This document shows positions 1 through 7,714 of a DNA stretch of 40,001 nucleotides, in pieces (positions within the stretch are counted from its first letter, which is position 1; each line of letters starts with the position of its first letter). The notes below the pieces were generated by a model. That model worked only from the letters and a program-made list of their open reading frames with translations. It searched no databases and was not told the origin of the DNA. Source of the stretch: Oscillospiraceae bacterium. Lineage in GTDB: Bacteria; Bacillota; Clostridia; Oscillospirales; Oscillospiraceae. The position numbers and the translations under genes are program-made. The stretch lies in contig JAFQNL010000030.1 of the NCBI GenBank assembly GCA_017395935.1, forward strand, positions 1 to 40,001, written 5' to 3'.

Positions 1-862
1 CGGCCTTCTTCTTGCCGGGCTTAGCGCAGTGTACCATAGCCAGAGCAGCGCCGGGGATACCGAACATCATGCTGGGGAAGAAGCCAGCCATTTACATACC
101 GACTGACCAGCCAGTATCAGCAGCAGTCAGGCCGCCCCAGTAAGCAGTCAGGTCGCCCAGGCCGATGGTGTCGAACCAGAAGACGTTGTTCAGAGCGTGG
201 TGCAGGCCGGTGGGGATCAGCAGACGGTTCAGGAAGGCATACAGGCCGGCGCCGATGGCGTCCAGACCGACGATAGCCTGACCGATGGAGACCAGAACGC
301 CGAAGACGATGGGCCATACGAACAGCAGGATAGCGGAGACAATGATGGTGACGACTGCGGTGACGATGGCGACAGCGCGCTTGCCGCTGAAGAAGGCCAG
401 AACGTCAGGCAGCTTGGTGCCCTTGAACTTGTTGTAGCAAATGGCGCCAATGATACCGGCCAGGATGCCGATGAAGGGGTTGGCAATCTTGGAGAAGGCG
501 ACCCAGTTGGTGGTGTCGGGCTGGCACAGAGCGGGAGCGATGACGCTGACCACGCCGGTGGACAGCAGGTTGGTCATCATCAGCCAGGAGACCAGACCGG
601 CCAGACCAGCGGTACCGTCGTTGTTGTCAGCCAGACCAACAGCGACACCGATGGCGAACAGAATGGCCATGTTGTCGATCAGAGCGCCGCCGGCCTTGAT
701 CAGGAAGAAGCCGAGGACGTAAGCGAAGCCTTCAGTGGCGCCGGCAGCGCCCATGACGGCGGGAGCGAGAGCATAGCCCAGACCCATCAGGATACCACAA
801 ATGGGAAGGCATGCTACGGGCAGCATAAGAGCTTTGCCCAGTTTCTGCAGATGCTTCATCAT
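1..862 (-). pseudogene. PTS EIIC, glucose/N-acetylglucosamine type, with in-frame TAA
   Basis: Membrane channel subunit of a glucose-family phosphotransferase system, which carries a hexose across the membrane for phosphorylation by EIIB. From the start at 862 (AAGGAGA upstream) 256 codons read as a typical EIIC: N-terminal MKHLQKLGKALMLPVA, then hydrophobic segments and the conserved block RLLIPTGLHHALNN, which looks more like NagE than PtsG. At 92-94 a TAA stop interrupts the frame. After it the same frame continues to the window edge with MAGFFPSMMFGIPGAALAM, the conserved EIIC continuation, so the stop replaces one residue (probably Tyr, G-M-Y-M-A-G-F-F-P). The gene lies 147 bp downstream of EIIA on the same strand. 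It may be a nonsense mutant, a sequencing error or, less likely, read through. The real 3' end is outside the window. Confidence 0.85.
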
Positions 863-927
863 AAGAAATAGTTCTCCTTTCTATTCTCGTTCCATTTTAA
901 ACCAGGAACATGGTTAACAAGGGGGGA

Positions 928-991
928 TCTCGTAGCAGAGCATGTCTCCAGACCTGAGGGAGGGACCGGAGACAGAGAGAACGCTATGAGA
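928..991 (-). other. long imperfect hairpin between EIIA and EIIC
   Basis: In the crr-EIIC intergenic gap, TCTCGTAGC (928-936) pairs with GCTATGAGA (983-991) with one mismatch, and inside it TGTCTCC (943-949) pairs perfectly with GGAGACA (968-974). No T-run follows on the minus strand, so it looks more like an mRNA processing or stability element than a terminator. Its role is inferred. Confidence 0.5.
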
Positions 992-1009
992 TATCGGGGA
1001 GGTGGAAGC

Positions 1010-1489
1010 TTACTTGATGGCCAGCACGGTATCGCCGGGCTTGACAGCGCCGGTCTTTGCCTCGATGGCCTTGTAGTCGTCGCTGTTGCAGACGATGACG
1101 GGGGTGATAGTGTTCAGACCGGCGGCGCGGATGGCGTCCAGATCGGCCTCAATGATCAGATCACCCTTCTTGACCGTGGAATCCTCTTTGCCGTGGATGG
1201 TGAAAGCGGAGCCCTTCAGACCAACTGTCTCCAGACCGATATGGACCAGCAGCTCCACACCCTTGTCGGTGGTCATGGCGAATGCGTGGCCGGTGGGGAA
1301 GAGAGTGGTGATTTCACCGTCGGCGGGGGCATAGAACTTGCCGTCGCTGGGGATCACAGCCACACCCTGACCCAGGATGCCTTCTGCGAATGTGGGATCG
1401 GGTACCTCGGACAAAGCAACTGCTTTGCCGCTGACGGGGGAAGCGATCTCATTGCCCTTCTTGCCAAAGAGGCCGTCAAACAGACCCAT
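1010..1489 (-). CDS. crr: PTS glucose-type EIIA component
   Basis: Soluble phosphocarrier that takes phosphate from HPr and passes it to EIIB of a glucose-family PTS. The 159-residue protein is a stand-alone EIIA (PTS_EIIA_1 fold). It holds the two active-site histidines, His68 in the PTGHAFAM segment and the phosphorylated His83 in LLVHIGLETVG. The start at 1489 was chosen because AAGGAGA lies about 7 nt upstream; an in-frame start 8 codons earlier has no better site. It is the first gene of a unit with the EIIC at 1-862. A free EIIA of this type often serves several transporters, so it may still work although the neighbouring EIIC is interrupted. Confidence 0.93.
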   Translation of the reverse strand: MGLFDGLFGKKGNEIASPVSGKAVALSEVPDPTFAEGILGQGVAVIPSDGKFYAPADGEITTLFPTGHAFAMTTDKGVELLVHIGLETVGLKGSAFTIHGKEDSTVKKGDLIIEADLDAIRAAGLNTITPVIVCNSDDYKAIEAKTGAVKPGDTVLAIK

Positions 1490-1536
1490 GAGAACATCTC
1501 CTTTCGTGTTCACGTTTTGTTCATTATAACGATTAA

Positions 1537-1584
1537 ATTATGGCACGGCGGTTGCCTTTTGTCAATGGGCTTGTTAAAATTAAC
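1537..1584 (-). promoter_or_regulatory. crr promoter with adjacent inverted repeat
   Basis: On the minus strand TTGACA (1560-1565) and CATAAT (1537-1542) are 17 bp apart, about 50 nt ahead of crr. Just upstream of the -35 lies GTTAA-AA-TTAAC (1573-1584), a possible operator. The promoter is well supported; the operator is inferred. Confidence 0.75.
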
Positions 1585-1629
1585 TAAGCAAAAGTGTATC
1601 GAAAACTTCTCATCAAAACCGAAAAAATA

Positions 1630-1658
1630 TTGGATTTTGTCTTGAAATATTATAAAAT
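1630..1658 (+). promoter_or_regulatory. glycerate kinase promoter
   Basis: TTGGAT (1630-1635), 17-bp spacer, TAAAAT (1653-1658), about 70 nt before the glycerate kinase start and divergent from the crr promoter. Confidence 0.65.
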
Positions 1659-1677
1659 GTATAGTACAAGGCAAGTA

Positions 1678-1713
1678 GAACGAAAAGCGAACAATTCGTA
1701 TTTTGAACGAAAA
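1678..1713 (+). promoter_or_regulatory. possible operator repeats before glycerate kinase
   Basis: GAACGAAAA occurs at 1678-1686 and again at 1705-1713, 27 bp apart; the second copy forms an inverted repeat with TTCGT (1695-1699). The repeats lie between the promoter and the SD, as expected for a repressor site. The binding protein is unknown. Confidence 0.4.
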
Positions 1714-1728
1714 ATGAGGTGAAACGCG

Positions 1729-2871
1729 ATGAAAAAGATCATTCTGGCTCCGGATTCTTATAAAGGGACTTTGGACGCTGTCGGGGCATCCGAGGCGATG
1801 AGAGCGGGGATTACAGAGATATTTCCCGACTGCCGGGTGGTCTCTCTTCCGGTAGCCGACGGGGGAGAAGGGACGGTAGCGTGCTTTCTCCGGGCGATGG
1901 AGGGACAGCAAGTGAGGGTTTCGGTGACCGGTCCCTTCCCCGGGGAGCGTGTGGAGGCGGTCTATGGCCTGCTTGGCTCTTGCGCGGTGATCGAAATGGC
2001 TGCCTGCGCTGGGCTTCCTCTGGCAGAGGGCCGGCTGGATCCCCTGCGTACCACCACTTACGGGGTAGGGGAGCTGATCGCCCATGCCTTGAAGGCCGGG
2101 GCGAAGGAGATCCTTCTGGGACTGGGTGGAAGCTGTACCAACGACTGCGGCGCCGGTATGGCTGCCGCTCTGGGCACCGTCTTTTATGACCGGAAGGGAG
2201 CGTCCTTCCTGCCTGTGGGAGGGACGCTGGACCGGGTGGAGCGCTATGACGACAGCCGGACCCGGGCGCTGCTGGAGGGGGTCTCCGTTACCGCCATGTG
2301 TGATATTACCAACCCCCTCTATGGCCCTGAGGGGGCGGCGTATGTCTTTGCGCCCCAGAAGGGAGCGGACGGGGAATGCGTCAGAAAACTGGATCATAAT
2401 TTACAAAAAATGGAAAATGTGATCCGTCAGCAAACCGGGCTTCTGGTCCAGTCCATGGCCGGGGCCGGAGCGGCCGGGGGCATGGGCGCCGGAGTGGCCG
2501 CCTTTCTGGGCGGCCGGCTGGCACCGGGTATTGACGAGGTTCTCCGGCTGACAGACTATGAGGGACATCTGGCCGGGGCCGATCTGGTTATTACCGGTGA
2601 GGGACGCTTTGACAGTCAGAGTCTGGAGGGCAAGGTGGCCTCCGGTCTGGGCCGGAGGGCAAAGGCGGCCGGGGTTCCGCTGGTAGTACTGGCCGGCGCG
2701 CTGGGAGAGGAGCTGGACTGGGCCCGGGCGGAAGGGCTGGGTATTTCCGCCGCCTTCTCCATTAACCGGGCGCCGGAGCCCTTTGAGACGGCCCGATATC
2801 GGACGGCGGAAAACCTCCGCCGCTCTGTCCGGGAGCTTATGCGGCTGATCCGGCGGCTGGAAGGGAATTGA
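1729..2871 (+). CDS. glycerate kinase (GarK/GlxK family)
   Basis: ATP-dependent phosphorylation of D-glycerate to phosphoglycerate, feeding the lower glycolytic pathway from glycerate, glyoxylate or sugar-acid breakdown. The 380 residues match the family length. Visible family blocks are the N-terminal KIILAPDSYKGTLDAVGA, the ADGGEGT segment, and GLGGSCTNDCGAGMAAALG near residues 130-150. The ATG at 1729 follows an AGGTG site. It is a single-gene unit, divergent from crr and closed by a strong hairpin at 2899-2928. Whether the product is 2- or 3-phosphoglycerate cannot be told from the sequence. Confidence 0.93.
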   Translation: MKKIILAPDSYKGTLDAVGASEAMRAGITEIFPDCRVVSLPVADGGEGTVACFLRAMEGQQVRVSVTGPFPGERVEAVYGLLGSCAVIEMAACAGLPLAEGRLDPLRTTTYGVGELIAHALKAGAKEILLGLGGSCTNDCGAGMAAALGTVFYDRKGASFLPVGGTLDRVERYDDSRTRALLEGVSVTAMCDITNPLYGPEGAAYVFAPQKGADGECVRKLDHNLQKMENVIRQQTGLLVQSMAGAGAAGGMGAGVAAFLGGRLAPGIDEVLRLTDYEGHLAGADLVITGEGRFDSQSLEGKVASGLGRRAKAAGVPLVVLAGALGEELDWARAEGLGISAAFSINRAPEPFETARYRTAENLRRSVRELMRLIRRLEGN

Positions 2872-2898
2872 GGAGAAACGGGTCTCAGAAGAAAACAG

Positions 2899-2928
2899 AC
2901 AGGGCACCGGCTTAGTCCGGTGCCCTGT
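2899..2928. terminator. bidirectional terminator, glycerate kinase / gluQ
   Basis: Perfect 12-bp stem ACAGGGCACCGG / CCGGTGCCCTGT with a 6-nt loop, between two convergent genes. Followed by TT and a T-rich stretch on the plus strand. Confidence 0.8.
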
Positions 2929-2937
2929 TTCGCTGTT

Positions 2938-3873
2938 TTATTTGACGGGGATGTCCTCTTTTTTCACCCGCTGCCAGTCAAAGAGGGGGATTAGCTCCCG
3001 GGGAGAGAGGGGCTCCGGCCGGTCGATCAGGCCGGCCCAGCAGGCCAGACGGCCCACGATGGCCTCGGGCGACACCCCGGAGGCCCGCAGCGCGGCCAGA
3101 TCCAGATCGCCGTCCCGCTTGGACAGCCGTCTGCCGTCGGCGGCGGAGAGGAGGGGGACGTGATAATACTCCGGATGGGCAAAGCCCAGCTGCTCCTGCA
3201 GCCAGAGCTGCCATGGGGTGGAGGAGAGCAGATCCCGGCCCCGAACCACCTGAGTCACGCCCATAAGCCCGTCATCTGCCACCACGGCAAGCTGATAAGC
3301 ATGGACCCCGTCAGACCGGCGGAGGATAAAGTCTCCGCAGTCCCGGGCCAGATGGACAGACTGTGCTCCCTGCAGGCCGTCGATGAAGAAGCATTCCTTC
3401 TCCGGGACTCTGGCCCGGAGGGCAGGACGGCGAAGGAGGGCTTTTGCCTCCTGTTGCTCTCTGGTCAGGTCCCGGCAGGTGCCGGCATAGAGAAGAGTGC
3501 CGTCCGAGGCGTGGGGGGCATTGGCGGCGTGGAGCTGGCCCCGGGTGCAGAAGCAGGGATAGACCAGACCCTGCTCCCGGAGCCGGTTCAGACAGTGCTC
3601 ATAGATCTCCCGGCGGCAGCTCTGATAGTAGAAATCGCCTCCCGCGCTGCCGCCCTCGTCCCAGTCCAGACCCAGCCAGAGCAGATCCTGCTCCAGCTGA
3701 TCGGCATAGTCCCGTCGGCAGCGGACCGGGTCCAGATCCTCCTGACGGAGGATCATTTGGCCTTGGGCGGAGCGGACAGAGAGCCAGGCCAGCAGGGCGG
3801 AAAAGGCGTTGCCCAGATGCATCCGTCCGCTGGGACTGGGGGCAAAGCGGCCGGTAACAGCGGCTGACGTCAT
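2938..3873 (-). CDS. gluQ: glutamyl-Q tRNA(Asp) synthetase
   Basis: Activates glutamate and attaches it to the queuosine base at position 34 of tRNA(Asp), not to the 3' end. The 311-residue protein has the class I synthetase catalytic core without an anticodon-binding domain, which separates GluQ-RS from GltX. The HIGH-like motif lies in FAPSPSGRMHLGN (residues 10-22), the KMSKS-like motif is LSKRDGD near residue 250, and the zinc ligands are Cys107, Cys109, Tyr129 and Cys133, with the family spacing. The start at 3873 (GGAGGG upstream) overlaps the stop of the preceding P-loop kinase gene by 4 nt, so the two are translationally coupled. Confidence 0.92.
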   Translation of the reverse strand: MTSAAVTGRFAPSPSGRMHLGNAFSALLAWLSVRSAQGQMILRQEDLDPVRCRRDYADQLEQDLLWLGLDWDEGGSAGGDFYYQSCRREIYEHCLNRLREQGLVYPCFCTRGQLHAANAPHASDGTLLYAGTCRDLTREQQEAKALLRRPALRARVPEKECFFIDGLQGAQSVHLARDCGDFILRRSDGVHAYQLAVVADDGLMGVTQVVRGRDLLSSTPWQLWLQEQLGFAHPEYYHVPLLSAADGRRLSKRDGDLDLAALRASGVSPEAIVGRLACWAGLIDRPEPLSPRELIPLFDWQRVKKEDIPVK

Positions 3874-4379
3874 ACAAATCCCTCCATAAAATGATCCAGT
3901 TCCCTCTGGCTTTTCAGAAGGGTGACCTTCCCGGCGTACTGCTCCAGAATGGAGCGAAATGCCTCCCGATGCTTGTGGTCGCGCCCTTTCCAGAGGATCC
4001 ACCAGAGAAATTCAGCGTCGATCTTCTCCGGGCAGCCCTCGGTGATGGAGGAGCGGGTCGTCCCGGCGTAGGAAAAGCGCCGCTTGATAATGCGGGAAAG
4101 GCAGACCAGACGGGGAAAGTCCATCATCACGATCCGGTCAGCTTCCTCCAGACGGCGCTCGCGGCAGAGCTGGGAGTAGTTCCCGTCGATGACCCAGCTC
4201 GCATGGTCGTCCAGAAACCGGGTCACGATGGCAGCGGATTCTGCCCGGTCCCGCTCTGTCCAGCCGGGCAGCCAGTGGACGCAGTCCAGATGAAGGAGGG
4301 GCAGGTTTCCTTTGCGGCTCAGAAATTGAGCCAGTGTGGATTTTCCGCAGCCGCTCTGGCCCATAATGACAATCTTCAT
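3870..4379 (-). CDS. P-loop adenylate-kinase-like protein (FlaR/topology-modulation type)
   Basis: A 169-residue small kinase-like NTPase. The first 20 residues hold the Walker A motif GQSGCGKST; next comes LHLDCVHWLPGW, which resembles the substrate-binding region of proteins annotated as 'DNA topology modulation' or FlaR-like kinases. Their true substrate is generally not known and I make no claim about it. It is the first gene of a two-gene unit with gluQ (4-nt overlap), with a clear SD (AGGAGGAG) and its own promoter upstream. Confidence 0.8.
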   Translation of the reverse strand: MKIVIMGQSGCGKSTLAQFLSRKGNLPLLHLDCVHWLPGWTERDRAESAAIVTRFLDDHASWVIDGNYSQLCRERRLEEADRIVMMDFPRLVCLSRIIKRRFSYAGTTRSSITEGCPEKIDAEFLWWILWKGRDHKHREAFRSILEQYAGKVTLLKSQRELDHFMEGFV

Positions 4380-4409
4380 CTCTCTGCTCCTCCTGTTATC
4401 AGTCCTTGT

Positions 4410-4438
4410 ATTGTAGCGGTTTTTGCCGGGGAAGTAAA
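4410..4438 (-). promoter_or_regulatory. promoter of the P-loop kinase-gluQ unit
   Basis: On the minus strand TTTACT (4433-4438), 17-bp spacer, TACAAT (4410-4415), about 30 nt before the start codon. Confidence 0.65.
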
Positions 4439-4449
4439 GGGCAAAGAAC

Positions 4450-4482
4450 AGCGCAGGAGCGATACAGTACCGCTCCTGCGCT
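4450..4482 (-). terminator. terminator after murE
   Basis: Perfect 12-bp stem AGCGCAGGAGCG / CGCTCCTGCGCT with a 9-nt loop just beyond the murE stop. The following minus-strand sequence is only moderately T-rich. Confidence 0.75.
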
Positions 4483-4487
4483 GAGTG

Positions 4488-5966
4488 TCAGTGCTCGATC
4501 ATGCCGGTCTCGGCAATGATCTCGTTGATGAGATCCCGCTCATCCATATGATATTTGACGCCCCGGATCTCCTGATAGTCCTCGTGGCCCTTGCCGGCCA
4601 GCAACACTACGTCGCCCTCACGACCGATTTCCATACAGTAGCGGATGGCTTGCTTCCGGTCAGGGATGGTGACGTACTGGCCGGGAGCTTTTTTCACGCC
4701 GGTGAGGATATCGTTAATAATATCCATGGGCTCTTCAAAGCGGGGATTGTCAGAGGTGACCACGGTGAGATCGGCCAGCCGGGAGCTGACCTCGCCCATC
4801 TCATACCGCCGGCTCTTGGCCCGGTTGCCGCCGCAGCCGAAGAGGCAGATAATCCGCCGGGGTCCGTAGGCCCGGAGATTGGTCAGCAGCGCCTCCAGAC
4901 TCATGGCGTTGTGGGCGTAGTCGATCATCAGCGTATAGGCGCCGGGAGTCTTGACGATCTCCAGACGACCCTTGACCTGAATGGTGTCCAGAGCCTTCAA
5001 AATGGCCTCCCGGGAGATGCCCAGATGACGGCAGAGGGCGATGGCGGCCAGCGAGTTGTAGACGGTAAAGTCACCGGGAATATCCACCCGGACGGGATAC
5101 TCCTCCAGACCCTGAAGGTCATAGGCGATACCCAGATAGCCGCTCTTGTGGATCCGGTGGATGTTCACCGCCCGGAGATCGGCCTTCTCGCTCATACCGT
5201 AGGTCTCCAGACGGCAGGTATGGCCGGCCAGCACCTCTTCCAGATAGTCAGCCTCGGCGTTGGCCAGACCGACCCGGCTGCGCTGGAAGAGCATGCCCTT
5301 GCAGGCGATGTACTCGGCCATATCCGCGTGCTCACCGGGGCCGATATGGTCCTCTTCCAGATTGGTGAAGATGGCATAGTCAAAGGTAAAGCCGGAGACC
5401 CGATCCAGCTTCATGGCCTGAGAGGAGACCTCCATGACCACATATTTGTTTCCGGCCGCCACCATGTCGGCAAAATGCTTCTGGACCAGCCAGCTCTCGG
5501 GGGTGGTATTGACGGCGGGGGTGTGCTTGCCGCCGCAGATAACCTCGATGGTGCCGATCAGGCCGGTGGAGAGACCGGCAGACTCCAGAATGGAGCGGAT
5601 CATGTAGGTGGTGGTGGTTTTGCCCTTGGTGCCGGTGATACCGATGGTGATCAGCTTTTCCGCCGGATGGCCGAACCAGGCGGCCGAGAGCTCGGCCAGG
5701 GCCAGCCGGGCGTTGTCAACCTGAATGAGGGTGACCGATGAGGGAACGTGGAAGTCCAGCTCATGCTGGATGACCAGAGCGGCAGCGCCCTTGGAGACGG
5801 CGTCGGCGGCATACTTGTGGCCGTCGGTGACGGCGCCGGGGAGGCAGACGAAGATACAGCCGGGTTCTACCTTCCGGGAGTCGTAGACTACGGCGGAGAT
5901 CTCCCGGTCCAGATCGCCTCCCATAAAGGTGTAACTCAGATTGGCAATGAGATCAATGAGCTTCAT
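4488..5966 (-). CDS. murE: UDP-MurNAc-L-Ala-D-Glu:meso-DAP ligase
   Basis: Cytoplasmic Mur ligase adding the third residue of the peptidoglycan stem peptide with ATP. The 492 residues contain the Mur-ligase P-loop GTKGKTT (112-118), the central-domain LEEDHIG region and the specificity motif DNPR at 406-409, which selects meso-diaminopimelate over lysine. This is direct evidence for DAP-type peptidoglycan. It lies 47 bp after dapF, whose product is the amino acid MurE attaches, so the two form a supply-and-use pair. The start at 5966 has AAGGAAC upstream. Confidence 0.96.
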   Translation of the reverse strand: MKLIDLIANLSYTFMGGDLDREISAVVYDSRKVEPGCIFVCLPGAVTDGHKYAADAVSKGAAALVIQHELDFHVPSSVTLIQVDNARLALAELSAAWFGHPAEKLITIGITGTKGKTTTTYMIRSILESAGLSTGLIGTIEVICGGKHTPAVNTTPESWLVQKHFADMVAAGNKYVVMEVSSQAMKLDRVSGFTFDYAIFTNLEEDHIGPGEHADMAEYIACKGMLFQRSRVGLANAEADYLEEVLAGHTCRLETYGMSEKADLRAVNIHRIHKSGYLGIAYDLQGLEEYPVRVDIPGDFTVYNSLAAIALCRHLGISREAILKALDTIQVKGRLEIVKTPGAYTLMIDYAHNAMSLEALLTNLRAYGPRRIICLFGCGGNRAKSRRYEMGEVSSRLADLTVVTSDNPRFEEPMDIINDILTGVKKAPGQYVTIPDRKQAIRYCMEIGREGDVVLLAGKGHEDYQEIRGVKYHMDERDLINEIIAETGMIEH

Positions 5967-6013
5967 AGAGAAAAGGTTCCTTTCTGGCAGCAGATAAGAG
6001 GAGAGGAGAGCGG

Positions 6014-6841
6014 TCAGACTTCCCCTTCAAAGACGGTGACGGCGGGGCCGGTCATAAACATAAGATCCCGCTCCTCGTCATACTCAATCTCCAGCTCACC
6101 GCCCAGCAGATGGACGGTGACCTTCTTGTCAGTCAGACCGCAGCGCCATGCGGCGTAAGTGGTGGCGGTGGAGCCGGAGCCGCAGGCCATGGTCTCGTCC
6201 GAGCCCCGCTCCCAGACCCGCATTTTGATATTCTGCCGGTCCAGAATCTGGGCAAACTCGGTATTTACCCGGTCGGGGAAGACGGGGTGGTGCTCAAACT
6301 GGGGGCCGATCTCCTTCAGATCCAGCGCCATCACATCCTCCGTCCAGACAACGGCGTGGGGGTTGCCCACCGAGACGCAGGTCATACGCCAGTCCCGGCC
6401 GGCCACATGGATGCTCTGGTCAATGACCTCCGGACCCAGACCGGAGACGGGAATGAGCTCGGCCCTGGTGATGGGGTGGCCCATATCCACCCGGACACGG
6501 GTGACCTTGCCCTCTTCTACGGTAAGATCCAGATACTTAATACCTCCCAGCGTCTCCACCGAGATAGAGGTCTTGTCGGTCAGTCCCTTGTCGTAGACGA
6601 ACTTGCCCACGCAGCGGATGCCGTTGCCGCACATGGAGCCCTCGGAGCCGTCTGCGTTGAACATCCGCATCCGGAAGTCGGCCACCTGAGAAGGGTTGAT
6701 GGTGATCAGCCCGTCCGAGCCAATCCCTTTGTGCCGGTCGCTGTAAGTACGGGCAAAGCCGTTGGGGTCCTCCAACTGCTCGTGGATGCAGTCCACATAG
6801 ATATAGTCGTTGCCGCAGCCGTGCATTTTGGTAAACTTCAT
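6014..6841 (-). CDS. dapF: diaminopimelate epimerase
   Basis: Converts LL-DAP to meso-DAP for lysine and peptidoglycan synthesis. The 275-residue protein has both catalytic cysteines of this PLP-independent epimerase: Cys71 in SMCGNGIRCVGKF and Cys220 in ETMACGSGSTAT. The more common form of the second site is ACGTGACA, so the Ser residues are a mild variation. The start at 6841 (MKFTKMHGCGNDY) follows AAAGGAGGG; the longer open frame upstream has no family similarity and was rejected. First gene of the dapF-murE unit. Confidence 0.95.
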   Translation of the reverse strand: MKFTKMHGCGNDYIYVDCIHEQLEDPNGFARTYSDRHKGIGSDGLITINPSQVADFRMRMFNADGSEGSMCGNGIRCVGKFVYDKGLTDKTSISVETLGGIKYLDLTVEEGKVTRVRVDMGHPITRAELIPVSGLGPEVIDQSIHVAGRDWRMTCVSVGNPHAVVWTEDVMALDLKEIGPQFEHHPVFPDRVNTEFAQILDRQNIKMRVWERGSDETMACGSGSTATTYAAWRCGLTDKKVTVHLLGGELEIEYDEERDLMFMTGPAVTVFEGEV

Positions 6842-6881
6842 GACAGGCCCTCCTTTGGACAGAAAAATCAGTCTGTAGTCT

Positions 6882-6909
6882 ATTATATCGACCGGAAATG
6901 AAAAGTAAA
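6882..6909 (-). promoter_or_regulatory. dapF-murE promoter
   Basis: On the minus strand TTTACT (6904-6909), 16-bp spacer, TATAAT (6882-6887), 40 nt ahead of the dapF start. Confidence 0.7.
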
Positions 6910-7006
6910 CGGGTATTTCTACTGGAGAGAGGGGAAAAAGTGCTGTGGCAGGAGGGAAGGGCGGTCTCCCCGCCTCAACCGGGGAAAAAAGGACAGGGGA
7001 AGGCCG

Positions 7007-7036
7007 TTGCCCGGAAGGGGCGGGATATGCTATAAT
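7007..7036 (+). promoter_or_regulatory. tetR promoter
   Basis: TTGCCC (7007-7012), 18-bp spacer, TATAAT (7031-7036) preceded by TGC (extended -10), about 37 nt before the regulator's ATG. Divergent from the dapF promoter. Confidence 0.65.
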
Positions 7037-7073
7037 CAGAGAAACGATCCCGACGTAAGACAGGTGAAGCGCC

Positions 7074-7658
7074 ATGGCCAGAAAGAACAACCGAAATACC
7101 CGGGGCAAGATCGTCTCCGCCGCCTGGAAGCTCTTTTACGAGCAGGGCTATGACGAGACCACGGTAGACGAGATCATTGCCGCCTCCCATACCTCCAAGG
7201 GCTCCTTCTACCACTATTTCAGCGGCAAGGACGCCCTGCTCTCCTCCCTGTCCACCCTCTTTGACGACAAGTATGAGCAGCTCATTCCCACGCTGACCGG
7301 GGAGATGGGCAGCTTTGACAAGCTGATCTATCTCAACCATGAGCTGTTTACCATGATCGAATCCACCGTCTCGGTGGAACTCATGGCCCGGATGTACGCC
7401 GCCCAGCTGACCACTCAGGGCGAAAAGCATCTGCTGGACCGGAAACGGATCTACTATAAGCTGCTGCGTCAGATCGCCGCCGAGGGACAGGAGCGGGGAG
7501 AAATCACCCGGGAAATGTCCGCCGGCGAGGTGGCCCGGATCTACACCCTCTGCGAGCGGGCGCTGATCTATGACTGGTGTATCCGGGACGGCAGCTACTC
7601 TCTGGCTGTGGAGTCGGAACGGCTGCTGCCGCTGATGCTGGCCAAACTGAAAGCCTGA
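7074..7658 (+). CDS. TetR/AcrR family transcriptional regulator
   Basis: A 194-residue DNA-binding regulator. The N-terminal helix-turn-helix reads from about residue 8 to 55 with the typical TetR blocks AAWKLFYEQGYDETTVDEI and TSKGSFYHYFSGKDAL; the rest is a helical ligand-binding domain of normal length with no recognisable ligand. It is transcribed alone and divergently from dapF, and converges with an alpha/beta hydrolase gene. TetR regulators often control a neighbour, but no clear palindromic operator was seen near either promoter, so its target is open. Confidence 0.92.
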   Translation: MARKNNRNTRGKIVSAAWKLFYEQGYDETTVDEIIAASHTSKGSFYHYFSGKDALLSSLSTLFDDKYEQLIPTLTGEMGSFDKLIYLNHELFTMIESTVSVELMARMYAAQLTTQGEKHLLDRKRIYYKLLRQIAAEGQERGEITREMSAGEVARIYTLCERALIYDWCIRDGSYSLAVESERLLPLMLAKLKA

Positions 7659-7671
7659 CAGAACCGGAAAA

Positions 7672-7699
7672 ACACCCCATCCCGATCGGGATGGGGTGT
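7672..7699. terminator. bidirectional terminator, tetR / hydrolase
   Basis: Perfect 28-nt palindrome made of ACACCCCATCCCGA and its complement, between two convergent genes. Confidence 0.75.
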
Positions 7700-7714
7700 A
7701 ATTGTTATGTCAAC

